From assembly GCA_002342035.1 (NCBI GenBank), contig DDPE01000074.1, positions 1-64,000 of the forward strand: a stretch of 64,000 nucleotides of DNA. The letters run 5' to 3'. The notes under the pieces were generated by a model. The model was not told the DNA's origin and did not search any database. It saw nothing but the letters and a program-made list of their open reading frames with translations. Positions 36,124-45,284 of this stretch are shown in pieces. This DNA comes from Asticcacaulis sp. UBA2476. GTDB taxonomy: Bacteria; Pseudomonadota; Alphaproteobacteria; Caulobacterales; Caulobacteraceae. The translations under genes and the position numbers were made by a program. Each line of letters starts with the position of its first letter. Position 1 is the first letter of the stretch.

Positions 36124-37431
36124 GTGAAAAAATATATCGTACCGTCACTGGCCGCCCTCATGGCCGCTGCCTTCCTGACCACGGCGCAGGCCAAGGAAAT
36201 CGGCATGAACGTGCCGTCGCCGCCGCTCAATGAGGCCCGCATCACCGAACTGGCGGGCCCGCAGTCTAAAGTCTGGCTCGACTATCTGGCGCGGTCCAAA
36301 GCGCAGATGACTGCCGATCAGGACGCGTTGATGGCTGAGCGTAAGGGCCTGACCGCCATTCCGGCGGAACCGGCGACCGGCAATGGTGAATTGACCATGC
36401 CGCTTAAAGCCGAGGCCGGGTGGTACAAAACCGCTGAGGCGCGCGCCGTGGCGGATTCGATCGTAAGTTACCAGACTCCCGCGGGCGGCTGGGGCAAGAA
36501 CCAGCCCTATAACGTCCCGCCGCGCCAGAAAGGACAGGCCTATGTTGGCGGCAATGAGGGCCGCGTCAACGATCCGGCCAATTTCGACCGGCCTTTGATC
36601 GACAAATGGAGCTATGTCGGCACGACCGACAATGGCGCAACCATCACCGAAATCCGCTATCTGGCGCGGGTGGCTGCCCTTAATCCGGCAGACGCCGCCC
36701 CTTATCAGAGCAGCATTGTGCGCGGGATTGAATACCTGCTGACCGCTCAGTTTCCGAACGGCGGTTGGCCGCAGGTGTGGCCGCTGCAAGGTGGTTATCA
36801 TGACATGGTCACCCTCAATGACAACGCTATGGAAGGCGTGATCAGTCTGATGCGCGATGCAGGCACAGGGAAGGGTGATTTCGCGTTTTTGGCCGACGCC
36901 CTGAAAGCCCGCGCCCGTGCCGCCGAGCAGGCAGGCCTTAAGGCGCTGCTGGCCGGGCAGGTGGTGATCGACGGCAAGCTGACCCTGTGGCCGCAACAGT
37001 ATGACCCTCTGACCGGGCAACCGACCTCGGCGCGTAACTATGAGCCGCCGTCGCTGTCCTCGACCGAAAGTGCCGGTATTCTGATGTATCTGATGCAGCG
37101 TCCCGATCCGTCGCCGGAAGAGGTCAAGGCCATCCATGCCGGTGCGGCCATGCTGAAACAGCTTAAGATCGACGGCTATGTCTTTAAAAAAGCCGAAGGC
37201 GACGATGGCCGCCGTCTGCACGCGCAAGGAGATGCCCCGCCGCTGTGGTCACGCTATTACGACATGAAAACCTTCAAGCCGATCTTCAGTGACCGCTCAA
37301 AGCAGATTTTTGATACGGTTGACGACGTCAGCGCCGGTCGTCGTAACGGCTATGCCTGGTTCTCGACCAGTCCGCAAAAGGCCATTACTGCCTATGAAGC
37401 GTGGCGCGCCAAGCATCCGGAGACAAAGTGA
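36124..37431 (+). CDS. pelA: Pectate lyase, PL10 family
   Basis: Polysaccharide lyase family 10 (435 residues), an (alpha/alpha)3-toroid endo-pectate lyase. Typical blocks are YQTPAGGWGKNQPY, the Ca2+-site TTDNGATITEIRYLARV, PNGGWPQVWPLQGGYHDM and TLNDNAMEGVISLM, with ARNYEPPSLSSTESAGIL near the catalytic Arg region. Sec signal peptide ends at TTAQAKE. It is 18 bases after GH2 and its stop overlaps the next start as TGATG. Confidence 0.92.
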   Translation: MKKYIVPSLAALMAAAFLTTAQAKEIGMNVPSPPLNEARITELAGPQSKVWLDYLARSKAQMTADQDALMAERKGLTAIPAEPATGNGELTMPLKAEAGWYKTAEARAVADSIVSYQTPAGGWGKNQPYNVPPRQKGQAYVGGNEGRVNDPANFDRPLIDKWSYVGTTDNGATITEIRYLARVAALNPADAAPYQSSIVRGIEYLLTAQFPNGGWPQVWPLQGGYHDMVTLNDNAMEGVISLMRDAGTGKGDFAFLADALKARARAAEQAGLKALLAGQVVIDGKLTLWPQQYDPLTGQPTSARNYEPPSLSSTESAGILMYLMQRPDPSPEEVKAIHAGAAMLKQLKIDGYVFKKAEGDDGRRLHAQGDAPPLWSRYYDMKTFKPIFSDRSKQIFDTVDDVSAGRRNGYAWFSTSPQKAITAYEAWRAKHPETK

Positions 37432-38321
37432 TGAAGTGGCTCATCTTACTGACGGCCCTGTATGCCGGAGGGGCCGCGGCCCAAACACCCGCCGCACCGC
37501 CCGTGCTGACCGATGCCGAGGCCCGCGCGCAGGTCAAGAAAATCACCGCCAAGAAGATCGTTTTGGTCGGGGATTCGACAACGGCGGTGGTCGGGGGATG
37601 GGGCCCCAGCTTTTGCGGCTATCACCTGACGTCGTTTACCGCGTGCGTCAATCTGGCGCGCGGCGGGCGGTCTACCTTCAACTACCGCGCCGAAGGATCG
37701 TGGGATATCGCACTGGCTGAAATGAAGTCGGGTGGATTTGCCAAAACCTATGTGCTGATCCAGTTTGGCCATAATGATCAGCCGGGTAAGCCGGGGCGTT
37801 CGACCGATCTTAAGACCGAGTTCCCGCAAAATCTGGCGACCTATGTCAATGAGGTGCGTGCCGCCGGAGCCATTCCGGTTCTGGTGACGCCCCTGACGCG
37901 ACGCGGTTTCAAAGACGGTAAGGTTGAAAACGATCTGGGGCCGTGGGCCGAAGCGACCCGCGCGGCGGCCAAGGAGATGAACGTGCCGCTGGTTGATCTC
38001 TATGCCCGCTCACAGGAAGCTGTGCAGGCCATGGGGGCGGCTGAGGCCATGAAGTTTGCCCAGAAACCACCGTCGCCACAGGTGCTTGAGGCCGGAAAGA
38101 CTGGCACGACCATAGCCGGTTCTACCGGGGTTGCGCCTGCACCTAATGCGCCGCCCCTGACCGAAGCGCAAACCCGTGATTCACTGGAACCCATGGGACA
38201 GGCGAAACTGAGCTTTGACTACACCCATCTGGGCCGTGACGGGGCGGACTTTTTTGCCACCATCGTCACCCGCGAGCTGGCGGCTGCCGTGCCGGATCTG
38301 CGCCGCGATCTGATCCCATAA
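37431..38321 (+). CDS. Rhamnogalacturonan acetylesterase, CE12 family
   Basis: SGNH-fold esterase of 296 residues in the rhamnogalacturonan acetylesterase group, which removes acetyl groups from galacturonic acid in RG-I. Catalytic Ser49 is in VLVGDSTTAVVGGWG, the oxyanion Asn in FGHNDQPG, and Asp263/His266 in FDYTHLG. The insert from about residue 195 to 255 with QKPPSPQVLEAG and Pro-rich NAPPLTEAQ is longer than in fungal relatives. Sec signal ends at GGAAAQ. ATG 37431 overlaps the PL10 stop (TGATG) and has GGAG 8 bases upstream; an in-frame upstream start at 37401 is less likely. Confidence 0.92.
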   Translation: MKWLILLTALYAGGAAAQTPAAPPVLTDAEARAQVKKITAKKIVLVGDSTTAVVGGWGPSFCGYHLTSFTACVNLARGGRSTFNYRAEGSWDIALAEMKSGGFAKTYVLIQFGHNDQPGKPGRSTDLKTEFPQNLATYVNEVRAAGAIPVLVTPLTRRGFKDGKVENDLGPWAEATRAAAKEMNVPLVDLYARSQEAVQAMGAAEAMKFAQKPPSPQVLEAGKTGTTIAGSTGVAPAPNAPPLTEAQTRDSLEPMGQAKLSFDYTHLGRDGADFFATIVTRELAAAVPDLRRDLIP

Positions 38322-38351
38322 AACTATAACAATAAAATACTGGAGGTTACC

Positions 38352-39710
38352 ATGCCGAACTATCTGAAATCCTTCTTAGGTGCAGGATGTGCGGCCCTGC
38401 TGCTCACAGGGGCTGCCTTTGCCGCCACCGCGCCATCGCAACCGGCGCGTGGTTTTACCGAGGATCATGACCTCAGCCAGACGACTGCCGATGTAAAGGG
38501 CTGGGCTGCAGACACCAAGGGCGGTCAGGGCGGGCGCATTATCCGCGTCACCACCCTTGAGGCTACAGGCCCCGGATCGTTTGCTGAGGCGATTGCCGCC
38601 GACGGCCCGCGCATCATCGTGTTTGAAGTCGGCGGGGTGATCGACCTCAAAGGTGCCACCTTGCGTATCGCTAAGCCCTTTGTGACCATTGCCGGTCAGA
38701 CTGCGCCCAATCCGGGCATTACCTTTGTGCGCGGCGAGTTCGGGATCGCCACCCATGACGTCATCCTGCAACATGTCGCCATTCGTCCGGGTGCCAATGA
38801 TAAGGCCCCGCGCAGTGGCGGTCTTGATGGCCTGTCGACCCGCAGTGCCTATAATGTCATCATCGACCATTGTTCGTTCTCATGGGCGACCGATGAGAAC
38901 CTGTCGGCATCAGGCCCGCGCTTTGAAGGCGCCACCCCTGATGAATGGCGCAAAGGCACCTCCAACCGCGTCACCTTAAGCCACAATATTATCGCAGAGG
39001 GGCTGGCCAATTCCGTCCACGAAAAGGGCGAGCATTCCAAAGGCACCCTGATCCACGACAATGCCGAAAAAATCCTGATCTACGGCAATCTCTATAATTC
39101 CAATGAGGAACGCAGCCCCCTGATCAAGGGCGGTGCCCATGTCGCCATCGTCAATAACCTGATCCACAATCCGGGCGGTAAGGCGGTGCATTATAACCTG
39201 ATCGCCCATGAATGGGGTGAGGTGGCACCGCAGACCGGCATCATCACCCTGATCGGCAATGTTTACCGCGCCGGCCCTGATACCCGTCCGGGCGTACCTC
39301 TGTTTGCGCTCGGTGGTTCGGGCGATGTCAGTCTGTACCTTAAGGACAATATCGCCGCCGATGAAAACGGCAATAAGCTGCCCCAGACCGGGCGTTATTC
39401 GGCATCGGGTGCTAAGATTCTGACGGCCAAGACCCCGTACCTGCCCACCGATATCCGCATCCTTCCGGCGGCGAAGCTGGAAAACGCCATCTATGTCAGC
39501 GCGGGTATGCGGCCGTGGGCGCGCGATCCGATCGACTTCAAGATCATCTCAGACGTGGCCGAAGGGCGCGGCAAGATCATCGATAGCGAAGCGGAGTCCA
39601 GCGGCTATCCGAAATATAAGCCGACTTCAGCGCCGTTTGTCGATGCCGACTGGAACCTTGACGACATGTCGCCCAAGGCGGGCTGGGCGTCATTGAGGGG
39701 CGCAAAATGA
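38352..39710 (+). CDS. Pectate lyase, PL1 family (second copy)
   Basis: PL1 beta-helix pectate lyase, 452 residues, last gene of the enzyme operon. Matching stretches to the first copy are AGQTAPNPGITFVRGEFG, NVIIDHCSFSWATDENLS and LSHNIIAEGLANSVHEKG. It has an extra N-terminal segment after the Sec signal (RGFTEDHDLSQTTADVKGW) and a C-terminal tail ending PFVDADWNLDDMSPKAGW. RBS GGAGG is 6 bases before the ATG. The lack of a twin-arginine motif, unlike the first copy, suggests a different export route. Confidence 0.92.
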   Translation: MPNYLKSFLGAGCAALLLTGAAFAATAPSQPARGFTEDHDLSQTTADVKGWAADTKGGQGGRIIRVTTLEATGPGSFAEAIAADGPRIIVFEVGGVIDLKGATLRIAKPFVTIAGQTAPNPGITFVRGEFGIATHDVILQHVAIRPGANDKAPRSGGLDGLSTRSAYNVIIDHCSFSWATDENLSASGPRFEGATPDEWRKGTSNRVTLSHNIIAEGLANSVHEKGEHSKGTLIHDNAEKILIYGNLYNSNEERSPLIKGGAHVAIVNNLIHNPGGKAVHYNLIAHEWGEVAPQTGIITLIGNVYRAGPDTRPGVPLFALGGSGDVSLYLKDNIAADENGNKLPQTGRYSASGAKILTAKTPYLPTDIRILPAAKLENAIYVSAGMRPWARDPIDFKIISDVAEGRGKIIDSEAESSGYPKYKPTSAPFVDADWNLDDMSPKAGWASLRGAK

Positions 39711-39894
39711 TCCGGATGCGGATCAAACGTCTTATGCTGTTGTAAAGGCTGCTGAAAAAGATGTTCGACGAACTTGAAATAGGTCAGTAAATCGGTAATA
39801 TTTCACTTTAATGGGGCTTTTGCGCTTAGGCATAACCACGATTTTTGTGGTGGTCTGCTGGCTCTTCCAAATGTTGAAGTTAGGAGATGCTGAC

Positions 39895-41622
39895 ATGGCC
39901 ACCTATACCGGAACCGCTGGGGATGACACCTATACGGGGACCAACGACTACGACACTATCAATGGCCTTGGTGGGAAAGATACTCTTAGCGGCAGTTGGG
40001 GCAACGATATCATCGACGGTGGCGATGATGATGACCAGATCTACGGGGGTATTGGCGATGATACACTCTATGGCGGGGCTGGAAATGACTATCTGGCCGG
40101 TCAGGGGGGAAATGACACTATATATGGTGGCGTGGGTAACGATGTTCTCTCTGAGTATGAAAGCGATGTTATAAGCCAGAACGCCTTATATGGTGAGGAT
40201 GGCGATGACACGATTTTCGGTGGAAGTTATGCCGCATATGCCTCTGGTGGCGCGGGTAATGACCACATTTTCTCAGCCGGGGACATAGACGGTGGCGATG
40301 GTAATGATCGTCTTGAGATCATTGGCCGCGGTACTCAGGCGATCAATGGCGGCGCGGGTAATGACCACATTAATATGATGTGGGCCAGCGGGGGTATCCA
40401 CGCCACCGTACATGGCGGCGAAGGTGACGACTTTATCGAAGTCGGTGGCGGCGTGGTGATCGCGTATGGTGATGGGGGGGACGATACATTTAAGAACGCC
40501 TATGCAACGTCTATCCAAAGTGCCACCTACATCGGCGGTGCTGGTAATGATGTTTATTACTATTATGCCGGTGTTGTCATAACTGAGGCCGCTAACGAAG
40601 GTATTGATACTATTATTTTAGGGAGTATCGATTTTACCCTGTCTGAGCATTTCGAGAATCTGGAATTTACAGGTTATCTTAACGTCTACGGCACCGGCAA
40701 TGCGTCTAACAACACCATAACCGGCAACGAAGGCGATAACCGCCTGGACGGCATGGCGGGTGCGGATACGCTGATCGGGGGCGGCGGTTCGGATATTTAT
40801 GTGGTTGATAATGCCGGTGATGTGGTGGAGGAGTTGTATGGCACCTACGGCGGCATTGACACGGTGCTGTCGTCGATAAGCCATAGCCTGTCAGCCTATG
40901 TCGAAAACCTTACCCTGACTGGAAACGCGAACAGTACAGCCATTGGTAATTCAGCGGCCAATACGGTAACGGGCAACAGCGGCGATAATATGCTTATTGG
41001 CGGGCTTGGCGATGACGGCTTATATGGCGGTCAGGGCAATGACACCCTGTTTGGTGAACTGGATAATGACACCCTGGTGGGGGGCGGCGGCATCGATGCC
41101 CTGTATGGTCAGGAGGGGATTGACGTTCTGTTCGGCGAAGAGGGGGGCGATTATCTTTACGGCGGGGCGGGCAATGACCGCATCTATGGCCAAAGCGGCG
41201 CTGATACTCTCTTTGGAGAGGTAGGCAATGACGTGCTTGAAGGCGGGGAGGGCGGTGATTTCCTCGTCGGTGGTGCGGGCGAAGACGAACTGGTGGGCGG
41301 TGTCGGGGGCGATTATTTCTTTTATAATTCACGCACTGAACTGGCAGACCGCATTTATGACTTCAGCGCCACTGAAGGGGACCGTTTTGTCATCGAAGGG
41401 GCGGCGTTTAACATACCGGCAGGGTTTACTCTGACAGAGGGGATTGGCCTGCGCCAAGGGGCGGGCGTTCAGCCTGTGGCCCAGACGGCGACCTTCTATT
41501 TTGATACCGCGACCAAAGCCCTGTGGTATGATGTTGATGGCACGGGTGGAAGCGGAGCCAATGTTATCGCGTTCCTGCTCAATACGCCGACCCTGACGGC
41601 TGCGGATTTCATGTTCGTTTGA
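39895..41622 (+). CDS. RTX-type calcium-binding repeat protein (type I secreted)
   Basis: Protein of 575 residues built mostly of hemolysin-type nonapeptides (GGxGxDxLx) in two blocks, roughly residues 20-210 and 275-470, forming Ca2+-bound beta-rolls. Between them are ENLEFTGYLNVYGTGNASNN-type and VENLTLTGNAN-type spacers. The C-terminus FYFDTATKALWYDVDGTG...LTAADFMFV is typical of type I secretion signals, and there is no N-terminal signal peptide. ATG 39895 (MATYTGTAGDD) is chosen because AGGAG lies 8 bases before it; the upstream in-frame segment from 39811 is a hydrophobic stretch without a ribosome site. No enzyme domain is visible. No type I exporter genes are in the window. Its position after the pectinases suggests a surface or matrix role. 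Confidence 0.88.
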   Translation: MATYTGTAGDDTYTGTNDYDTINGLGGKDTLSGSWGNDIIDGGDDDDQIYGGIGDDTLYGGAGNDYLAGQGGNDTIYGGVGNDVLSEYESDVISQNALYGEDGDDTIFGGSYAAYASGGAGNDHIFSAGDIDGGDGNDRLEIIGRGTQAINGGAGNDHINMMWASGGIHATVHGGEGDDFIEVGGGVVIAYGDGGDDTFKNAYATSIQSATYIGGAGNDVYYYYAGVVITEAANEGIDTIILGSIDFTLSEHFENLEFTGYLNVYGTGNASNNTITGNEGDNRLDGMAGADTLIGGGGSDIYVVDNAGDVVEELYGTYGGIDTVLSSISHSLSAYVENLTLTGNANSTAIGNSAANTVTGNSGDNMLIGGLGDDGLYGGQGNDTLFGELDNDTLVGGGGIDALYGQEGIDVLFGEEGGDYLYGGAGNDRIYGQSGADTLFGEVGNDVLEGGEGGDFLVGGAGEDELVGGVGGDYFFYNSRTELADRIYDFSATEGDRFVIEGAAFNIPAGFTLTEGIGLRQGAGVQPVAQTATFYFDTATKALWYDVDGTGGSGANVIAFLLNTPTLTAADFMFV

Positions 41623-41659
41623 GTTTGAGCCTGCGGGGCAGGGCGTCTTTGGGGGCTTA

Positions 41660-42946
41660 TTATTTATCCCGTGATGTGAGTTCGGTTGCGGTTAGTAAGG
41701 ACGATCGCGCGGGTAGAGCAAATAAACTCAAGGCCGCGACGATCAGAATGGCCTGAATGACATGCAGGGCCAGACCGTAGGACTGGGTGGCGTCAAATTG
41801 CAGGTTCATCATGAGCGGGACGATCCCGCGCACGATGGCGATGGCGGAATAGATCGTAAGGACGATGCGCCCGTAACTGCGCAGTCCGAAATAGCGCGAT
41901 ACCAAAAGTGGCAAAGCGCTGTATTCGGCCCCAAGCCCCAGACCCATCAGTATGCCCGCGAGGATAAGCATCGGCGTGCCTTCGCCGTATTGCAGCAGCA
42001 ATAATCCTGCGGCGGCTAGGGCGTAAAACGGCGCCAGAATCCATGCGCCTTTAATCCGGTCGAGCAAAAACCCCATCGCCCATTGCCACAAGGCGCAGGT
42101 CATCGAAAAGACCGTGATCACCATGACGCCTTGGGTTAGCGTCAGGCCGCGTGACATCGCCACCGGTACGATCTGGGTGAACATGGCTGTAAGGCAGGCG
42201 GCGCATAATCCGACTGCGATGGCCAACAGCCAGAAGGTCCGGGTTTTCATGGCCTCAGAAAAGGTCAGGCCGTCGACGGGTACGGGGGCGTCTTTTGACA
42301 TCTGCGGCCGCAGCGGTGGGTCGCGCAGACAGGTCAGGACGATCGGAAAGCCGAGCGCAAATACCAAAAGCGCCACCCCCTGATAGGTAACCCGCCAGCC
42401 ATAATAGGTCAGCAATACGCCGGCCAGTATGGGAATAAGTGTGGCGCCTGCGCCATTGCCTATGCCTGCGGAAAACCCCAAGGCGGCACCACGGCCTTTT
42501 TCAAACCAGCCGGCGATGGCGCGGCTATATATGATCGGAGTGGTAAAAGTACCGAAAAATACGGTGGTGATAAACAGGGCATAGTACGGTCCGACCTGCG
42601 GCGGGGCCAAGGAAAACGCCGCCATAGCGGCGGCAAAGGTCGTGATGCCGAACAGAACGATCCGGCGTGGTCCGATCCGGTCGAGCAACCAGCCCAGAGG
42701 AATAAGGGTTATGGCGGACAACAGGGCGGCGATGCTGAGGACGCCAGCGACCTGCGCCCGTGGCCAGTCAAATTCCTGCGCGATCGGCACCATGACAATA
42801 CCGTATACGGTCAAAAGCGCCGGGGTCGGGCTGACGAACGCGCCGATGGTGGCCGCCAGCAGGACTTTTTTCTGGGTGCGGCCAAGATCAGATGCCGCCT
42901 CGGCGGGGGCGTCTGCCGCCATTGCCGTCTCGCTGATGATTGCCAT
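41660..42946 (-). CDS. MFS transporter (first copy)
   Basis: Major facilitator of 428 residues with 12 predicted membrane helices, inner membrane. GWLLDRIGPRRIVLFG is the MFS motif between helices 2 and 3; GFSAGIGNGAGATLIP and FMGFLLDRIKGA-type segments follow. It resembles oxalate/formate-type or monocarboxylate carriers but the substrate is unknown. Start 42946 (MAIISETAMAADA) has GGGAG 6 bases before it; an upstream open segment to 43075 shows no protein-like character. It is divergent from the TauD-family gene and clearly related to the MFS gene at 50529. Confidence 0.88.
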   Translation of the reverse strand: MAIISETAMAADAPAEAASDLGRTQKKVLLAATIGAFVSPTPALLTVYGIVMVPIAQEFDWPRAQVAGVLSIAALLSAITLIPLGWLLDRIGPRRIVLFGITTFAAAMAAFSLAPPQVGPYYALFITTVFFGTFTTPIIYSRAIAGWFEKGRGAALGFSAGIGNGAGATLIPILAGVLLTYYGWRVTYQGVALLVFALGFPIVLTCLRDPPLRPQMSKDAPVPVDGLTFSEAMKTRTFWLLAIAVGLCAACLTAMFTQIVPVAMSRGLTLTQGVMVITVFSMTCALWQWAMGFLLDRIKGAWILAPFYALAAAGLLLLQYGEGTPMLILAGILMGLGLGAEYSALPLLVSRYFGLRSYGRIVLTIYSAIAIVRGIVPLMMNLQFDATQSYGLALHVIQAILIVAALSLFALPARSSLLTATELTSRDK

Positions 42947-43164
42947 GACGCGCTCCCGTAAAGTAACGGCAGTTATCCACAGATTGCGGGCGGGGTCTTG
43001 ATGACAGGTGCCATAAGATTTGACCGCATCCACACCTGAGCTTGCCCCCAGGCGCACACAGTCGGTTTTGATCAAATAATCATGCCCGCGGGGACAAGAA
43101 GCCGGAGGCTGTCTTTGATACGGTCGCTTCAGTTGATGTCCACGCCAGTTGCAGGGTTAAACCG

Positions 43165-44280
43165 ATGAATATTGCCATATCCACGACAGAGGGCGCAACG
43201 CCGCTCGAACTCAAAGAAATCACCACCTCGGCGGCCTGGCGCGGGGATGTGCTGTCAAAGGGCGATTCATGGGTTTACATGCTGTCTGACGCCCAGATCG
43301 CTGAGCTTGAAATCCTAGGCGCGCGTTTTGTTGAGGCCGATCCTGACCTGCGCTTTGTGCAAAAGGAAGAATATCCGCTGGTCGAATGTGCCGAGGCGGT
43401 TAAGGAATGGGGCCGCGATGTCGATTCCGGCCGTGGTTTCGTACTAGTGCGGGGCCTGAAAACTCACCTCTATTCCGATGCCTTGTCGGCGGCGATCTAT
43501 TATATTCTGGGCCTGCACATGGGCGATCCGATCCGCCAGAACGAAAAGGGCGATCTGATCGATTCCGTCTATGCCACGTCGGATAAGACCATGGACGATC
43601 CGACCGCCAAGTCGTCCAAGGTGCGTGACTATCTGGTGTTCCATTCGGATTCGTCGGATGTGGTGTCGCTGATGTGCCTGCGTCCAGCCAAGGAAGGCGG
43701 GGCGTCGTGTCTGGTGTCCGGCGCTGAGATCTATAACGAGATCTTGCGTCGCCGCCCCGATCTGGCGCCGCTGTTGTTTCAGCCCTATCACTGGGACTGG
43801 CGCCGTCAGGACAAGAACGCGCCTGCCGATACCTATACCTCGCCGATCATCGACCTGACTGACGGTGTGTTTTCGATGTATGCCGGATCACTTTATATCC
43901 TAACCGCGCAGGAATATGAGGGCGTGCCCAAGCTAACGCCGGAGCAGATCGAAGTGCTGGAACTGTTTGATAAGATCACCTATGAGCCCGGCATGGCTAT
44001 CGAGATGGATTTCCGTCCGGGCGATATCCAGTGGTTGTCGAACTATGCGGCGCTTCATGCCCGCACGACATTCTACGACTATCCAGAGCCTCAGCGCCGC
44101 CGCCACTTGCTGCGGCTGTGGCTGAGCCGTCAGGGCGAGCGTCCGGTCATCGACGGCTTCGGCAAGAACGGTGTGGTTCAGGTCCGTCACAAGCCCCGCG
44201 AAGGTCAGACGGTCGATGATCAGGGCTTCTTCCGCATCAAGGACGCGCCGGTGCCGCGTTTGCTGGCCGATCACGGCTGA
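43165..44280 (+). CDS. TauD/TfdA-family Fe(II)/2-oxoglutarate dioxygenase
   Basis: Cytoplasmic oxygenase of 371 residues. The facial triad is His160 and Asp162 in FHSDSSD and His298 in NYAALHARTTF; the 2-oxoglutarate-binding Arg lies in RRHLLRLWLS. This group hydroxylates small molecules such as taurine, phenoxyacetates or gamma-butyrobetaine; the substrate here is unknown. It is divergent from the MFS gene with a 218-base control region, and followed by an intrinsic terminator, so it is a one-gene unit. Confidence 0.92.
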   Translation: MNIAISTTEGATPLELKEITTSAAWRGDVLSKGDSWVYMLSDAQIAELEILGARFVEADPDLRFVQKEEYPLVECAEAVKEWGRDVDSGRGFVLVRGLKTHLYSDALSAAIYYILGLHMGDPIRQNEKGDLIDSVYATSDKTMDDPTAKSSKVRDYLVFHSDSSDVVSLMCLRPAKEGGASCLVSGAEIYNEILRRRPDLAPLLFQPYHWDWRRQDKNAPADTYTSPIIDLTDGVFSMYAGSLYILTAQEYEGVPKLTPEQIEVLELFDKITYEPGMAIEMDFRPGDIQWLSNYAALHARTTFYDYPEPQRRRHLLRLWLSRQGERPVIDGFGKNGVVQVRHKPREGQTVDDQGFFRIKDAPVPRLLADHG

Positions 44281-44298
44281 TCGCATTAGAGATAACCG

Positions 44299-44327
44299 AT
44301 ATCCCGGACCAAGGTCCGGGATATTTT
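44299..44327 (+). terminator. Terminator after TauD-family gene
   Basis: Perfect 12-bp stem ATATCCCGGACC (44299-44310) / GGTCCGGGATAT (44313-44324) with a 2-base centre, followed by TTT. Confidence 0.8.
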
Positions 44328-44345
44328 GCATCAAGAGGGGCGAAT

Positions 44346-45218
44346 ATGACACTAAAGATTGCGTTTCTGGGGCTTGGGATCATGGGTGCGGGCATGGTCC
44401 GCCGCCTGATCGGGGCCGGGTTTGAGGTGAGTGTTTATAACCGCAACCCTGAGCGGGCGGCTCCGTTTGCGGATCAGGCGCGGGTGGCGGCATCCCCGCG
44501 CGAAGCGGCCGAAGATGCTGATGTGATTATCGCCATGCTGACCGATGATGCAGCCTCACGCGGGGTCTGGCTGGGGGCGGACGGGGCGATTACGGGCATG
44601 GCCGCGGATGCGGTCTGCATCGAAGCCTCTACCTTATCGCCGGATTGGATTGCCGAGTGGGCGCAGGCTGTGGCCGTGGCTGGCGGCGTGCCGCTTGATG
44701 CGCCGGTGACGGGCTCAAAAGTCGCCGCAGAAACCGGTGAGTTGGTGTTCATCATCGGTGGCGACGCGGGCGGCATTGCGCGCGCCACCCCTGCGCTTAA
44801 GGCCATGAGCAAGGATATCGTTCATCTTGGGCCATCGGGCAGCGGCACAAAGTTCAAGCTGATCAATAACTTCGTCGGGGGTGTGCAGATTGCTGCCCTG
44901 GCCGAAGGGCTGGCCATGATCGAGCAAAGCGGCCTTGCGTTTGAAAAGTCTGTGGAAACCCTGATCAGCGGCGCGCCCGGCAGCCCAATGGTGAAAATGA
45001 TCACCGCCCGCGTGTTGGCGGGGGATTATCGCCCGAATTTTCAGGTCAGTTTGCAGGCCAAGGACATGGCCTATGCGGTCACCGAGGCCGAAAAGCTGGG
45101 GGTCGATCTGCGTACCGTCAAGGCCGCGATAGCCACCTTTGATGCGGCCGTAGCCGACGGCTATGGCACGGAGGATATCGCGGCCGTGATAAAATCGGTG
45201 CGGGTGCGCTCACAATAA
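44346..45218 (+). CDS. NAD(P)-dependent beta-hydroxyacid dehydrogenase (HIBADH family)
   Basis: Dehydrogenase of 290 residues in the 3-hydroxyisobutyrate dehydrogenase / tartronate semialdehyde reductase family. The N-terminal Rossmann motif is FLGLGIMGAGMVRRL with VYNRNPER, suggesting NADP preference because of Arg after the second strand. The substrate-binding motif is DAPVTGSKVAAETGEL, and the catalytic Lys lies in GSGTKFKLINNFVGG. Its substrate is unknown; it probably processes a small hydroxyacid in the surrounding catabolic set. The ATG has AGGGGCGA just upstream. Confidence 0.93.
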   Translation: MTLKIAFLGLGIMGAGMVRRLIGAGFEVSVYNRNPERAAPFADQARVAASPREAAEDADVIIAMLTDDAASRGVWLGADGAITGMAADAVCIEASTLSPDWIAEWAQAVAVAGGVPLDAPVTGSKVAAETGELVFIIGGDAGGIARATPALKAMSKDIVHLGPSGSGTKFKLINNFVGGVQIAALAEGLAMIEQSGLAFEKSVETLISGAPGSPMVKMITARVLAGDYRPNFQVSLQAKDMAYAVTEAEKLGVDLRTVKAAIATFDAAVADGYGTEDIAAVIKSVRVRSQ

Positions 45219-45284
45219 GGCGTTCACGAACGCGGGCAAATCAGGCTAGATGACGGCTGTTCCTTTCGCTGACAGGCCCATCTC

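Noticed and set aside
39955..41300. Possible CRISPR or tandem DNA repeat array
   Set aside because: The repeats are degenerate at DNA level and encode GGxGxD nonapeptides of an RTX protein; no spacers of regular size.
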